This document shows, piece after piece, positions 16,504 through 24,630 of a stretch of DNA of 32,587 nt. Within the stretch, counting starts at the first letter, position 1. Each line of letters begins with the position of its first letter. Position numbers and translations under genes: made by a program. Location of the stretch: positions 1 to 32,587 of the forward strand of contig CAJONO010000212.1 of the NCBI GenBank assembly GCA_905235905.1, read 5' to 3'. A model generated the notes under the pieces. That model was not told where the DNA came from, did no database searches, and was given only the letters and a program-made list of their open reading frames with translations. Source of the DNA: an uncultured Prevotella sp. Its GTDB lineage: Bacteria; Bacteroidota; Bacteroidia; Bacteroidales; Bacteroidaceae.

Positions 16504-17520
16504 ATGAGAGAAGAAACCGACTATAGCCTGTTAAGCCACAACACTTTCGGCATCGACGTGCGTTGCCGCCAGTTCCTTGAGTTTGCTTCCGTTCAGGAAG
16601 CCCGTGAGGCTGGACGCCTTCTTGCCGTCGGCCACCTGCCCTATATAATAATAGGTGGGGGCAGCAACCTTCTGCTCACTCGCCATTTCCCAGGCATTGT
16701 GGTGCGTTCCTGCATCAGGGGCATCCAGCCGCTTCACCGCGACGGGCAAAGCGTTCTTGTCAGCGTAGGGAGCGGCGAGAACTGGGATGCCCTTGTGGGC
16801 AAGTGCATCGATAATGGGTGGTATGGTGCCGAGAACCTCTCGCTCATCCCTGGCGATGTGGGAGCCTCGGCCGTACAGAATATCGGTGCCTATGGAGCCG
16901 AGGCTTGCGAACTGATAGACCAGGTAGAGGCCGTGAGGATTGCCGATGGCGCGGTAGTGACCATACCAGCCGCCGAGTGCCAGTATGGCTACAGGCAGAG
17001 CCGTTTCAAGCAGGAGTGGAAAGACCGCTTCCTCATTACCCATGTCGTGTTCCGCTTCTCGCTCACCTTCTCCCCTCGGCTCGACTATGGCAACCTGCGG
17101 GCAGAGGCCGAGCGAAGAGGCATCGTGAGTCCTACGCCACGGCAGCTCAGACAGATGGTAATCGACATACGCAGGGAGAAACTGCCCGACCCCTCGGTCG
17201 AGGGCAACGCCGGCAGCTTCTTCATGAACCCCGTGGTGAGTCGCCAACAGTTCCTGCGCTTGCAGCAACGCTATCCGCTGATGCCCCACTATGATGTCGA
17301 CGAGACCCACCAGAAGATTCCCGCTGCCTGGCTCATTGAGCAGTGCGGATGGAAAGGACGCACCGTAGGGCGCGCCGGCGTTCACCATCGGCAAGCCTTG
17401 GTGCTGGTCAATAGGGGTGGAGCCACCGGACAGGACATCGTCGACCTGTGTAACGCCATCCGTGCCGATGTCAAGTCTGCCTTCGACATTGACCTTCATC
17501 CCGAAGTAAACATCATATAG
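16504..17520 (+). CDS. murB: UDP-N-acetylmuramate dehydrogenase
   Basis: NTFGID, IIIGGGSNLLLT, LSLIPGDVGASAVQNIGAYGAEA, GNAGSFFMNP, AAWLIEQCGWKG. Confidence 0.96.
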   Translation: MREETDYSLLSHNTFGIDVRCRQFLEFASVQEAREAGRLLAVGHLPYIIIGGGSNLLLTRHFPGIVVRSCIRGIQPLHRDGQSVLVSVGSGENWDALVGKCIDNGWYGAENLSLIPGDVGASAVQNIGAYGAEACELIDQVEAVRIADGAVVTIPAAECQYGYRQSRFKQEWKDRFLITHVVFRFSLTFSPRLDYGNLRAEAERRGIVSPTPRQLRQMVIDIRREKLPDPSVEGNAGSFFMNPVVSRQQFLRLQQRYPLMPHYDVDETHQKIPAAWLIEQCGWKGRTVGRAGVHHRQALVLVNRGGATGQDIVDLCNAIRADVKSAFDIDLHPEVNII

Positions 17521-17522
17521 TC

Positions 17523-18293
17523 ATGACGATAACAATTCTCGGCACAGGAACATCGTGCGGCGTACCCGTCTTGGGCTGCCAGTGCAAGGTGTGCCAGAGC
17601 ACCGACCCGAAAGACCACCGCCTGCGTTGCTCCATTTTGGTGGAAACCGAAGAAACACGCCTGCTCGTTGATTGCGGGCCTGATTTCCGACAGCAGATGT
17701 TGCCACAGCCCTTCCGGCGCATCGACGGCATCCTCATCACCCATGCCCACTACGACCACATGGGCGGCATGGACGACATTCGACCCTATTGCCAGTTTGG
17801 AGCCATCAATGTCTATGCCGATGCCACTGCATGCAAGGGCATGCTGCAGATGCTGCCCTACTGCTTCGCCCAGAATCGCTATCCCGGAGTGCCCGCCATC
17901 GGCCTGAACGAGGTGGAAGCCGGTCGCCCCCTGCGCATCGGCGACATCGACGTGCTGCCCATCCGCGTCATGCACGGCCCACTGCCCATTCTCGGCTATC
18001 GGTTCGGCCCCTTTGCCTATATCACCGACATGAAGACCATCGACCCCGACCAGCTGCCCCTCCTTCAGGGCGTCGAGGTGCTGATGGTGAACGCCCTGCG
18101 GTTCGACAAGCCCCACCATTCCCACCAGTTAGTGGCCGATGCCGTGGCCTTTGCAAGGCAGGTGGGAGCCAGACAGACACTGCTCACCCATCTGTGCCAC
18201 GACATCGGCCTGCACGGTGAAGCCTGCTCCCGGCTACCTAAAGACATCAGCCTGGCCTACGACGGGCAGGTGGTGGAAATTCATAATTCATAA
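17523..18293 (+). CDS. MBL-fold metallo-hydrolase (PhnP-like)
   Basis: LGTGTSCGVPVLGCQCKVC, DCGPDFRQQ, THAHYDHMGGMDDI. Confidence 0.93.
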   Translation: MTITILGTGTSCGVPVLGCQCKVCQSTDPKDHRLRCSILVETEETRLLVDCGPDFRQQMLPQPFRRIDGILITHAHYDHMGGMDDIRPYCQFGAINVYADATACKGMLQMLPYCFAQNRYPGVPAIGLNEVEAGRPLRIGDIDVLPIRVMHGPLPILGYRFGPFAYITDMKTIDPDQLPLLQGVEVLMVNALRFDKPHHSHQLVADAVAFARQVGARQTLLTHLCHDIGLHGEACSRLPKDISLAYDGQVVEIHNS

Positions 18294-18317
18294 TCATAGT
18301 TCATAATTCATAATTAT
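18282..18317 (+). repeat. TTCATAA/TTCATAG heptamer-type array overlapping the 3' end of the MBL-fold gene
   Basis: attcataattcataatcatagttcataattcataatta. Confidence 0.85.
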
Positions 18318-18321
18318 AGGA

Positions 18322-19794
18322 ATGAAGTACTACAGCACAAACGGAAAAGCACCACTGGCCAGCCTAAGAAAAGCCGTGGTGAGAGGTCTGGCCGAAGACC
18401 GCGGCCTCTACATGCCCCAGCAAATCAACAAGATGCCCAAAGTCTTCTTCGACGACATGCCCCGGCTGTCGTTCCAGGACATAGCGTTCAACGTGGCCGA
18501 GACCTTCTTCGGCGAAGACGTCGATGCCGACAGCCTGCAGGACATCGTCTTCGACACCCTGCGCTTCGACTGCCCCGTGGTCAGGGTCACCGACCGCATC
18601 TACAGCCTTGAACTCTTCCATGGGCCCACGCTGGCCTTCAAGGACGTGGGAGCGCGCTTCATGGCCCGCCTGTTGCAATACTTTCTAAGAGTTGAGAGCG
18701 GAGAGCTACCCCTCAAACCCACCCCCGCCCCCTCCCAAGGGGAGGGGAGTGTAGATAGTTCTGTAACCTCAGATTCAAGTAGAAAGAGTAACCAAGCTCC
18801 CCTCCCCTTGGGAGGGGCTGGGGGTGGGTATCAACCCTCAACCCAAGTGACCGTGCTCGTGGCCACCAGCGGCGACACAGGCTCGGCCGTGGCCAACGGA
18901 TTCCTCGGCGTCGAGGGCATCCACGTCTGCGTACTCTATCCCAAGGGCAAGGTGTCGCCCATACAAGAGTGCCAGTTCACCACACTGGGCAGAAACATCA
19001 CCGCCATCGAAGTCGACGGCGTGTTCGACGACTGTCAGGCACTCGTAAAAAGCGCCTTCATGGACGAAGAGCTGCGCCAGCACCTGCAGCTCACCTCGGC
19101 CAACAGCATCAACGTGGCCCGCTTCCTGCCACAGGCGTTCTACTATTTCAACGCCGTGGCGCGGCTCTCAACCCTCACCCCTCACCCCTCACCCCTTGTG
19201 ATGTGCGTTCCCAGTGGCAACTTCGGCAATATCTGTGCCGCCCTCTTTGCCCACGAGATGGGACTGCCCATCGACCGCTTCATCGCAGCCAACAATGCCA
19301 ACGACATCTTCTACAAATACCTGCAGACAGGACAGTACACCCCCAAGCCTTCGAAGCAGACGCTGGCCAACGCCATGGACGTGGGCGATCCCTCGAACTT
19401 CGCCCGGATAGCCAGCCTCTACAGCAATGGCGGCAAGCTGACGGCACAACAGACCCACCAGCGCATAGCAAGCCTCATTGGCGGCGCCACCTACAGCGAT
19501 GAGCAGATCAAGGACACCATGAGGCGATGCTACGACCAGACGGGCTACATACTCGACCCACACGGAGCCTGCGGCTACCGAGCCCTCGAAGAGCAGCTGC
19601 GGCCCGGCGAGGTAGGCGTGTTCTGCGAAACGGCCCATCCAGCCAAGTTCAAGGAGAAGGTCGACGATATTCTCGGCATCGACCTGCCCATACCCGAACG
19701 CCTGCAAGCCTTCATGAAAGGCACAAAGCAGACCGTGCCCATGACAAAGAACTTCCAAGACTTCAAGGCTTACCTCATGAGCACTTTGCGCTGA
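18322..19794 (+). CDS. thrC: Threonine synthase with two low-complexity in-frame insertions
   Basis: YYSTNGKAPLASLRKAVVRGLAEDRGLYMP, FHGPTLAFKDVGARFMARLLQY, VLVATSGDTGSAVANGF, VPSGNFGN. Confidence 0.95.
   Translation: MKYYSTNGKAPLASLRKAVVRGLAEDRGLYMPQQINKMPKVFFDDMPRLSFQDIAFNVAETFFGEDVDADSLQDIVFDTLRFDCPVVRVTDRIYSLELFHGPTLAFKDVGARFMARLLQYFLRVESGELPLKPTPAPSQGEGSVDSSVTSDSSRKSNQAPLPLGGAGGGYQPSTQVTVLVATSGDTGSAVANGFLGVEGIHVCVLYPKGKVSPIQECQFTTLGRNITAIEVDGVFDDCQALVKSAFMDEELRQHLQLTSANSINVARFLPQAFYYFNAVARLSTLTPHPSPLVMCVPSGNFGNICAALFAHEMGLPIDRFIAANNANDIFYKYLQTGQYTPKPSKQTLANAMDVGDPSNFARIASLYSNGGKLTAQQTHQRIASLIGGATYSDEQIKDTMRRCYDQTGYILDPHGACGYRALEEQLRPGEVGVFCETAHPAKFKEKVDDILGIDLPIPERLQAFMKGTKQTVPMTKNFQDFKAYLMSTLR
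18689..18846 (+). repeat. Composite insertion in thrC: heptamer-like flanks around a large palindrome (arms about 18717-18749 and 18797-18829)
   Basis: ACCCACCCCCGCCCCCTCCCAAGGGGAGGGGAG ... CTCCCCTCCCCTTGGGAGGGGCTGGGGGTGGGT; flanks gagttgagagcggagag and tcaaccctcaaccc. Confidence 0.9.
19165..19197 (+). repeat. CTCACCC heptamer array inside thrC
   Basis: ctctcaaccctcacccctcacccctcacccctt. Confidence 0.85.
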
Positions 19795-21963
19795 ATGAAA
19801 AAAAAACTGATCATTTTGCCATTGCTGTGCGCAGGCATGACGGTGGCGGCACAGGGCGACGTGAGGACACATGGCCATGAGGAAGACTCGACCGATGTGT
19901 TCTTCCGTCATTTCAGCCTGAACGAAGTGACGGTGACCGGCATCACCGGCGACACGAAGCTGAAGCATGCCACGGCACCCATGAGCATCGTCACGCCACA
20001 GATGCTGCGGGCCACGGCCTCTACCAATATTATCGATGCCATCAGCCATCAGCCAGGCATCAGCCAGCTGACCACCGGCGGCAGCATCTCGAAGCCCATC
20101 ATACGCGGTCTGGGCTATAACCGCGTGGTGGTGATGAGCGAAGGTGTGCGGCAGGAAGGACAGCAATGGGGCGACGAGCATGGCATAGAGGTCGACGGCA
20201 GCAGCGTAGGCTCGGCAGAGATTATGAAAGGGCCAGCCTCGCTGATGTATGGTTCGGACGCCATGGCCGGCGTTGTTATCCTGCATCCCCATGCCCTGCC
20301 GGCAGAAGGAGAGACGCAGGCAAGCATAGCCACGGAGTATCAGACCAACAACGGCCTCTTTGCCTACCATCTGGCCATGGCAGGCTGCCAGCGGGGCTTC
20401 GTGTGGAACGCGGGCTACAGCGACAAGATGGCACATGCCTATAAGAACCCCTACGACGGATACGTGCCAGGCTCACAGTTTCGCCAGCGGGCAGGACGGC
20501 TCATGTTGGGACTGAACAAGCAGTGGGGACACTCACGGCTGACGTGGACGGCCTACCACCTGACGCCGAGCATAGCCGAGGGTGAGCGCGACCCCGAAAC
20601 GGGGCGGCTGCTGTGCGCGTCGGCTGCGCCCACAAGCTACGCCAAGACCCTGCCCTTCCAGCAGGTGAGGCACTACAAGCTGGTGAGCGACAACTCGCTC
20701 AGACTGCCCTCGGGCTACGTGAAGGCCGTCATAGGCTATCAGCAGAACCGGCGTCAGGAGTTCGAGGAGAGTGCCGACGACTACGAGCTGTTCTTCAAGC
20801 AGCACACGCTGACCTACGACCTGCGCTACGTGACCAGCGAGCTGGGCAGCTGGAAGCTGTCGGCAGGCGTCGGCGGCATGTATCAGAAATCGGGCAACGA
20901 GGGCGAGGAATACCTCATACCCGACTACCAGCTGTTCGACTTCGGACTCTATGCCACAGCCACCAAGACGTTAGGCCACCACTGGCAGCTGAGTGGCGGA
21001 CTGCGCTACGACCACCGCCGTCTGCACGGCGACGAGCTTACGGAGGATGGCCGACAGCGCTTTGCCGACTTCTCGCGACACTTCGGCGGCCTCACGGGCA
21101 GCATAGGCGCTGTCTGCAACATAGGCAGACAGCTGAACCTCCGACTGAACGTGGCCCGCGGCTTCCGTACGCCCAACATGAGCGAGCTGGCATCGAACGG
21201 CGTTCACGAAGGCTCACTGCGCTACGAGATAGGCTCACGGCAGCTGAAGGCAGAATACAGCCTGCAGGCCGACCTCGGACTCGACTACAGTTCCAGCCGC
21301 CTCTCGGCACAGCTGGCACTCTTCGCCAACCGAATAGACAACTATATCTACGTCCGCCGGCGGCCTGATGTCGTGGAGCCAGGTTATCTCACCTACGCCT
21401 ACACACAGGGCGATGCCCGGTTGCTCGGCTTCGAGGCAGGCATCGACTTCCATCCACTCCACTCAGTCCATTTCTCGAACACATTCAGCTATGTCGATGC
21501 CCGGATACTGCATGCCACGCACGAAACGAAGTACATCCCCTTCACGCCCGCCCCGCGATGGAACTCGGAGCTGAAGTGGGAACTCCTACACCACTCCCAC
21601 AGTACAGTAGGCCACCGGCACCTCTCACCCCTCACCCCTCACTTCTCACCTCTCAACAACCTCTATCTCGCTGCCCAGACAGAGTGCTGCCTGAAGCAGA
21701 CGCACATCTACAGTTCCGACGAAACCGAGACCGAGACCCCTGCCTACGTGCTGCTCAGCCTCGCCGTCGGCACCGATGTCATGGTAAAGGGAAAGAAGAT
21801 TGCCCAATTGCACGTAACGGCCGACAACCTTCTCGACAAGGCCTACCAGAACCATCTGAGCCGACTGAAATATACCGACGAGAACGTGGTCACGGGCCGT
21901 CGCGGCGTCTGCAACATGGGGCGTAACATCACGATAAAAGTCGTGGTGCCCATCAGCATGTGA
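19795..21963 (+). CDS. TonB-dependent outer membrane receptor
   Basis: Signal peptide; plug (FSLNEVTVTG, ISKPIIRGLGYNRVVVMSEGVRQEGQQWGDEHG, EIMKGPASLMYGSDAMAGVV); beta-barrel with FRTPNMSEL and C-terminal aromatic-rich strands. Confidence 0.93.
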   Translation: MKKKLIILPLLCAGMTVAAQGDVRTHGHEEDSTDVFFRHFSLNEVTVTGITGDTKLKHATAPMSIVTPQMLRATASTNIIDAISHQPGISQLTTGGSISKPIIRGLGYNRVVVMSEGVRQEGQQWGDEHGIEVDGSSVGSAEIMKGPASLMYGSDAMAGVVILHPHALPAEGETQASIATEYQTNNGLFAYHLAMAGCQRGFVWNAGYSDKMAHAYKNPYDGYVPGSQFRQRAGRLMLGLNKQWGHSRLTWTAYHLTPSIAEGERDPETGRLLCASAAPTSYAKTLPFQQVRHYKLVSDNSLRLPSGYVKAVIGYQQNRRQEFEESADDYELFFKQHTLTYDLRYVTSELGSWKLSAGVGGMYQKSGNEGEEYLIPDYQLFDFGLYATATKTLGHHWQLSGGLRYDHRRLHGDELTEDGRQRFADFSRHFGGLTGSIGAVCNIGRQLNLRLNVARGFRTPNMSELASNGVHEGSLRYEIGSRQLKAEYSLQADLGLDYSSSRLSAQLALFANRIDNYIYVRRRPDVVEPGYLTYAYTQGDARLLGFEAGIDFHPLHSVHFSNTFSYVDARILHATHETKYIPFTPAPRWNSELKWELLHHSHSTVGHRHLSPLTPHFSPLNNLYLAAQTECCLKQTHIYSSDETETETPAYVLLSLAVGTDVMVKGKKIAQLHVTADNLLDKAYQNHLSRLKYTDENVVTGRRGVCNMGRNITIKVVVPISM
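21620..21656 (+). repeat. CTCACCC-type heptamer array inside the TonB receptor gene
   Basis: acctctcacccctcacccctcacttctcacctctcaa. Confidence 0.85.
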
Positions 21964-21968
21964 GAGGT

Positions 21969-22034
21969 GATACCCACCCTCAGCCCCCAAAAAACTACCC
22001 CCAGCCCCTCCCCTGGGAGGGGCTGGTGGGTATC
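21969..22034. repeat. Palindromic element related to the thrC insertion
   Basis: GATACCCACC...CAGCCCCTCCCCTGGGAGGGGCTGGTGGGTATC; shares GGGAGGGGCTGG and GTGGGTATC with the thrC element. Confidence 0.85.
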
Positions 22035-22035
22035 A

Positions 22036-22096
22036 GTTAGGCATTAACTCTCGCGGAGTTAGGCATTAATTCTCGCGGAGTTAGGCATTAACTCTC
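22036..22096 (+). repeat. 22-bp tandem repeat GTTAGGCATTAACTCTCGCGGA, 2.8 copies
   Basis: Direct reading; copies start at 22036, 22058 and 22080. Confidence 0.92.
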
Positions 22097-22140
22097 ATGC
22101 GCAGCCATTTATGTCAGATTTACGGATATTTATGTTCAAA

Positions 22141-22311
22141 AGTTTAATTCGTGTGATTCGTGTTCGTAAAAAAAATCATGATGTCGTTCTTTCTCGAACA
22201 CGAATCTCACGAATCACTCGAATTCCATTTGTTTTCCTTCGAACACGAATCTCTATTCTTGTCACGCGCAACAACTCTTAAAGTTTAATTCGTTTGATTC
22301 GTGTTCGTAAA
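22141..22311. repeat. Direct and inverted copies of an AGTTTAATTCGTGTGATTCGTGTTCGTAAA-type repeat
   Basis: Plus-orientation copies at 22141-22170 and about 22282-22311; inverted related copy at 22195-22224 and a partial one at 22239-22253. Confidence 0.88.
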
Positions 22312-22344
22312 GTTGTTTTGAGAGGAACATAAATCTACACAAAT

Positions 22345-22415
22345 TTTGCCCCGAAATCACGCGAAACACCTGTGTTTATTGCAGAAAGCGCGAATACAAC
22401 ATTTCAACATTTGCA
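22345..22415 (+). repeat. Dispersed repeat, second copy of window positions about 21-100
   Basis: TTTGCCCCGAAATCACGCGAAACACC...GCAGAAAGCGCGAATACAACATTTCAACATTTG versus TTTGCCCGAAATCACGCGAAACACC...GCGGAAAGCGCAAAATACAACATTTAAACATTT. Confidence 0.85.
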
Positions 22416-22445
22416 CCTCTCACCTCACCCCTCAACTCTCAACCC
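22414..22445 (+). repeat. CTCACCC/CTCAACT heptamer array immediately 3' of the flippase-like gene
   Basis: cacctctcacctcacccctcaactctcaaccc. Confidence 0.8.
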
Positions 22446-23438
22446 TTATTTTTCTAACTTGATAAGCAGGAGGCCGATAGCCGTCCAGATGAGCTCGCGC
22501 AAACGGACGAGCAGGGCGACGAAGATGCCTGCCGAAGCCGTGAGCCCCAATCCTCCTGCCGACATGAGGAAGCCGCCCTCACGGCCGCCAAGCTGCAGGG
22601 GGATGAAGAAGAGCATGTTGGCAAACAGCGAGGTGAAGGCAAGGATGAGAATGGACTCTAAGTAGCTGGGAGAGGGCAGGATGACAAGCAGGCAGAAGTA
22701 GATTTCGAGGGCGGAGATGATTCGGCATGACAATTCGAGCAGTACGGCTGTCAGGAACGTGAAGCGGTTCTGATTGTGCAGGGCTGCTATCTGGTGGTCG
22801 ATCTCGCTGAGCTGCCCGGCGTGGTTGTCCATGAATCTGATGGCCCATCGCTTGGCGTAGGGGATATGGCCTACGATGTGGAGAATGCTGACGGCGATGC
22901 CACGCTTATAACCCTTGAGGAAAAACCAGATGGCTGTCAGGCAGAAAAGAGTAACGAGCGAGAGGATGATAGTCATGAAGACATTGAGTGGCTCTATGCA
23001 GACATAGAGCACACACGACAGGAGCCAGAACCAGAAATGGGAGAAGATGTGGGTCATGGTGTGCAGGATGACTGACGCTGTGGCCTGTTTCGTTCCTAAC
23101 TTGGGGGCGAGCATCATGATTTTATACGGCTCGCCGCCAAGCAGTCCGCCAGGCGTGGCGTAGTTGAGCGCAAAGCCCGACACGGTGACTTTGTAGAGCC
23201 ATAGGAATGACGGCCACCGGCTGCTGAATGTTGGTGGCGTGGCTTGCGAATTGATGATAATCCACCAGGCGGCGGTGTTCATGACGTAGAGGAAGAACCA
23301 GATGCCTACAACGGCCAAGAACCAATAGCCGGCACGGCTGATTCCTGCCCACACTTCGTGGTAGTCGAGCTGTGTGAGCATGACCGCGAGGATGGCCAGC
23401 CCCACGAAGAAAAAGATGTTCTGGTACTTCTTCTTCAC
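22446..23438 (-). CDS. Flippase-like / lysylphosphatidylglycerol synthase TM-region family membrane protein
   Basis: Multiple TM helices; GGLLGGEPYKIMML and PLQLGGREGGFLM motifs; GTG start overlapping the pdxA stop. Confidence 0.82.
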   Translation of the reverse strand: MKKKYQNIFFFVGLAILAVMLTQLDYHEVWAGISRAGYWFLAVVGIWFFLYVMNTAAWWIIINSQATPPTFSSRWPSFLWLYKVTVSGFALNYATPGGLLGGEPYKIMMLAPKLGTKQATASVILHTMTHIFSHFWFWLLSCVLYVCIEPLNVFMTIILSLVTLFCLTAIWFFLKGYKRGIAVSILHIVGHIPYAKRWAIRFMDNHAGQLSEIDHQIAALHNQNRFTFLTAVLLELSCRIISALEIYFCLLVILPSPSYLESILILAFTSLFANMLFFIPLQLGGREGGFLMSAGGLGLTASAGIFVALLVRLRELIWTAIGLLLIKLEK

Positions 23439-24565
23439 TACTCAGCAGGGGTTTCTTTCGCGTCGGCCGGCGCTTGTTTCTTGGGCTGCTCCTTCGAGCG
23501 GAACCTTGCCTTCTCGCTTTCGTCACGCTTCTCGTGGTAGAGCTTGGGCAGGGGGCTGCGCAGCGGCGCATCGTAGTTGTTGCGATTGCGGAAGGCATCG
23601 ATGGCCATGTAGATGGCATGGCGCATAGGGTTGGCATCGAGCTTGTTCTGGCCTGCGAGGTCGAAGTGCGGGTCGTGGGCGGGGGCTGTGCGGACGAGGG
23701 GCAGGCCTGCCGTGAAGCGTATGCCGTCTTCGGGTGCCAGTGTCTTGAAGGGGGTGGTGCCCTGGTCGTGGTACATGGCGAGTGTGCCGTCGAAGTGCTC
23801 GTAGTAGCCAAGGCCGAAGTAGCTGTCGGCGGCGTAGGGGCCAAAGGCTTGTATGCCCTGTTTCTCCAGTTCTTCTATGGCGGGGGCTATCGTCTCTTTC
23901 TCCTCTTCGCCCAGTGCTCCGTCCTCGCCACAGCGTGGGTTCAGCGAGAGCACGGCAATGCGGGGGGTAGAGATGCGCAGGTCGCGGCGCAGTGCCTCGT
24001 GGAAAAGCCTGCCTTTCTCTACGATGATTTGCTTGGTGAGAGTTTCGGGAATGTCTCTGATGGCCAGGTTGTTGGTTACCAAGGCCACCCGCACGTTGTC
24101 GTTGGTGAGGATGCTGATGGCTTTCTCGCTGCTGCCGAGCATGCGCTCCAGATAGTTGGCGTGGCCTTGGAAGCCTCTGATGGTGCTACGGCAGACGGGG
24201 GCTGTTACGAGCACGTCGAAAGCTCCTTTCTTGTAGTCTTCGATGGCACGGTCGAGGGCTTGCAGGGCAGCTTGGCCCGACTCGGACGTCGGTTGGCCTA
24301 ACTCTATCTTGATGTCTGCGTCGCCAAAGCAGTTGAGCATGTTCACTTGGTCGTCTTTAGCCTCGCTAATGTCGTTGATGACGGTGAAGGGTATCTCTAT
24401 GTTGAGTGCCTTGGCATGATAGGCTGCCGCCTTTGGCGAGCCGTAGACGATGGGTGTACACAGTTCTGTCATGGTGGGGTCGCCAAAGGCTTTGAGAATG
24501 GCTTCGTAGCCCACTCCGTTGGTATCGCCATGTGTGATGGCAACTCTTATTTTCCTTTTATCCAT
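23438..24565 (-). CDS. pdxA: 4-hydroxythreonine-4-phosphate dehydrogenase
   Basis: ITHGDTNGVGYEAILKAF, TAPVCR, GHANYLERML, MYHDQGTTPFKTLAPEDGIRFTAGLPLVRTAPAHDPHFDLAGQ. Confidence 0.93.
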   Translation of the reverse strand: MDKRKIRVAITHGDTNGVGYEAILKAFGDPTMTELCTPIVYGSPKAAAYHAKALNIEIPFTVINDISEAKDDQVNMLNCFGDADIKIELGQPTSESGQAALQALDRAIEDYKKGAFDVLVTAPVCRSTIRGFQGHANYLERMLGSSEKAISILTNDNVRVALVTNNLAIRDIPETLTKQIIVEKGRLFHEALRRDLRISTPRIAVLSLNPRCGEDGALGEEEKETIAPAIEELEKQGIQAFGPYAADSYFGLGYYEHFDGTLAMYHDQGTTPFKTLAPEDGIRFTAGLPLVRTAPAHDPHFDLAGQNKLDANPMRHAIYMAIDAFRNRNNYDAPLRSPLPKLYHEKRDESEKARFRSKEQPKKQAPADAKETPAE

Positions 24566-24568
24566 AAT

Positions 24569-24630
24569 TTATAGTTCATAGTTCATAGTTCATAATTCAT
24601 AATTCATAATTCATAATTCATAGTTCATAG
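24569..24630 (+). repeat. TTCATAG/TTCATAA heptamer array between pdxA and rlmN, overlapping the rlmN stop codon
   Basis: tttatagttcatagttcatagttcataattcataattcataattcataattcatagttcatag. Confidence 0.92.

Noticed and set aside
16531-17499. 322-aa minus-strand ORF opposite murB
   Set aside because: Antisense shadow of conserved MurB.
19189-20436. 415-aa minus-strand ORF opposite thrC and the TonB receptor
   Set aside because: Spans two conserved plus-strand genes; no recognisable domain.
23474-24301. 275-aa plus-strand ORF opposite pdxA
   Set aside because: Antisense of conserved PdxA; low-information composition.
24569-24630. Possible CRISPR array
   Set aside because: Units are directly adjacent 7-mers with no spacers; no cas genes in the window.
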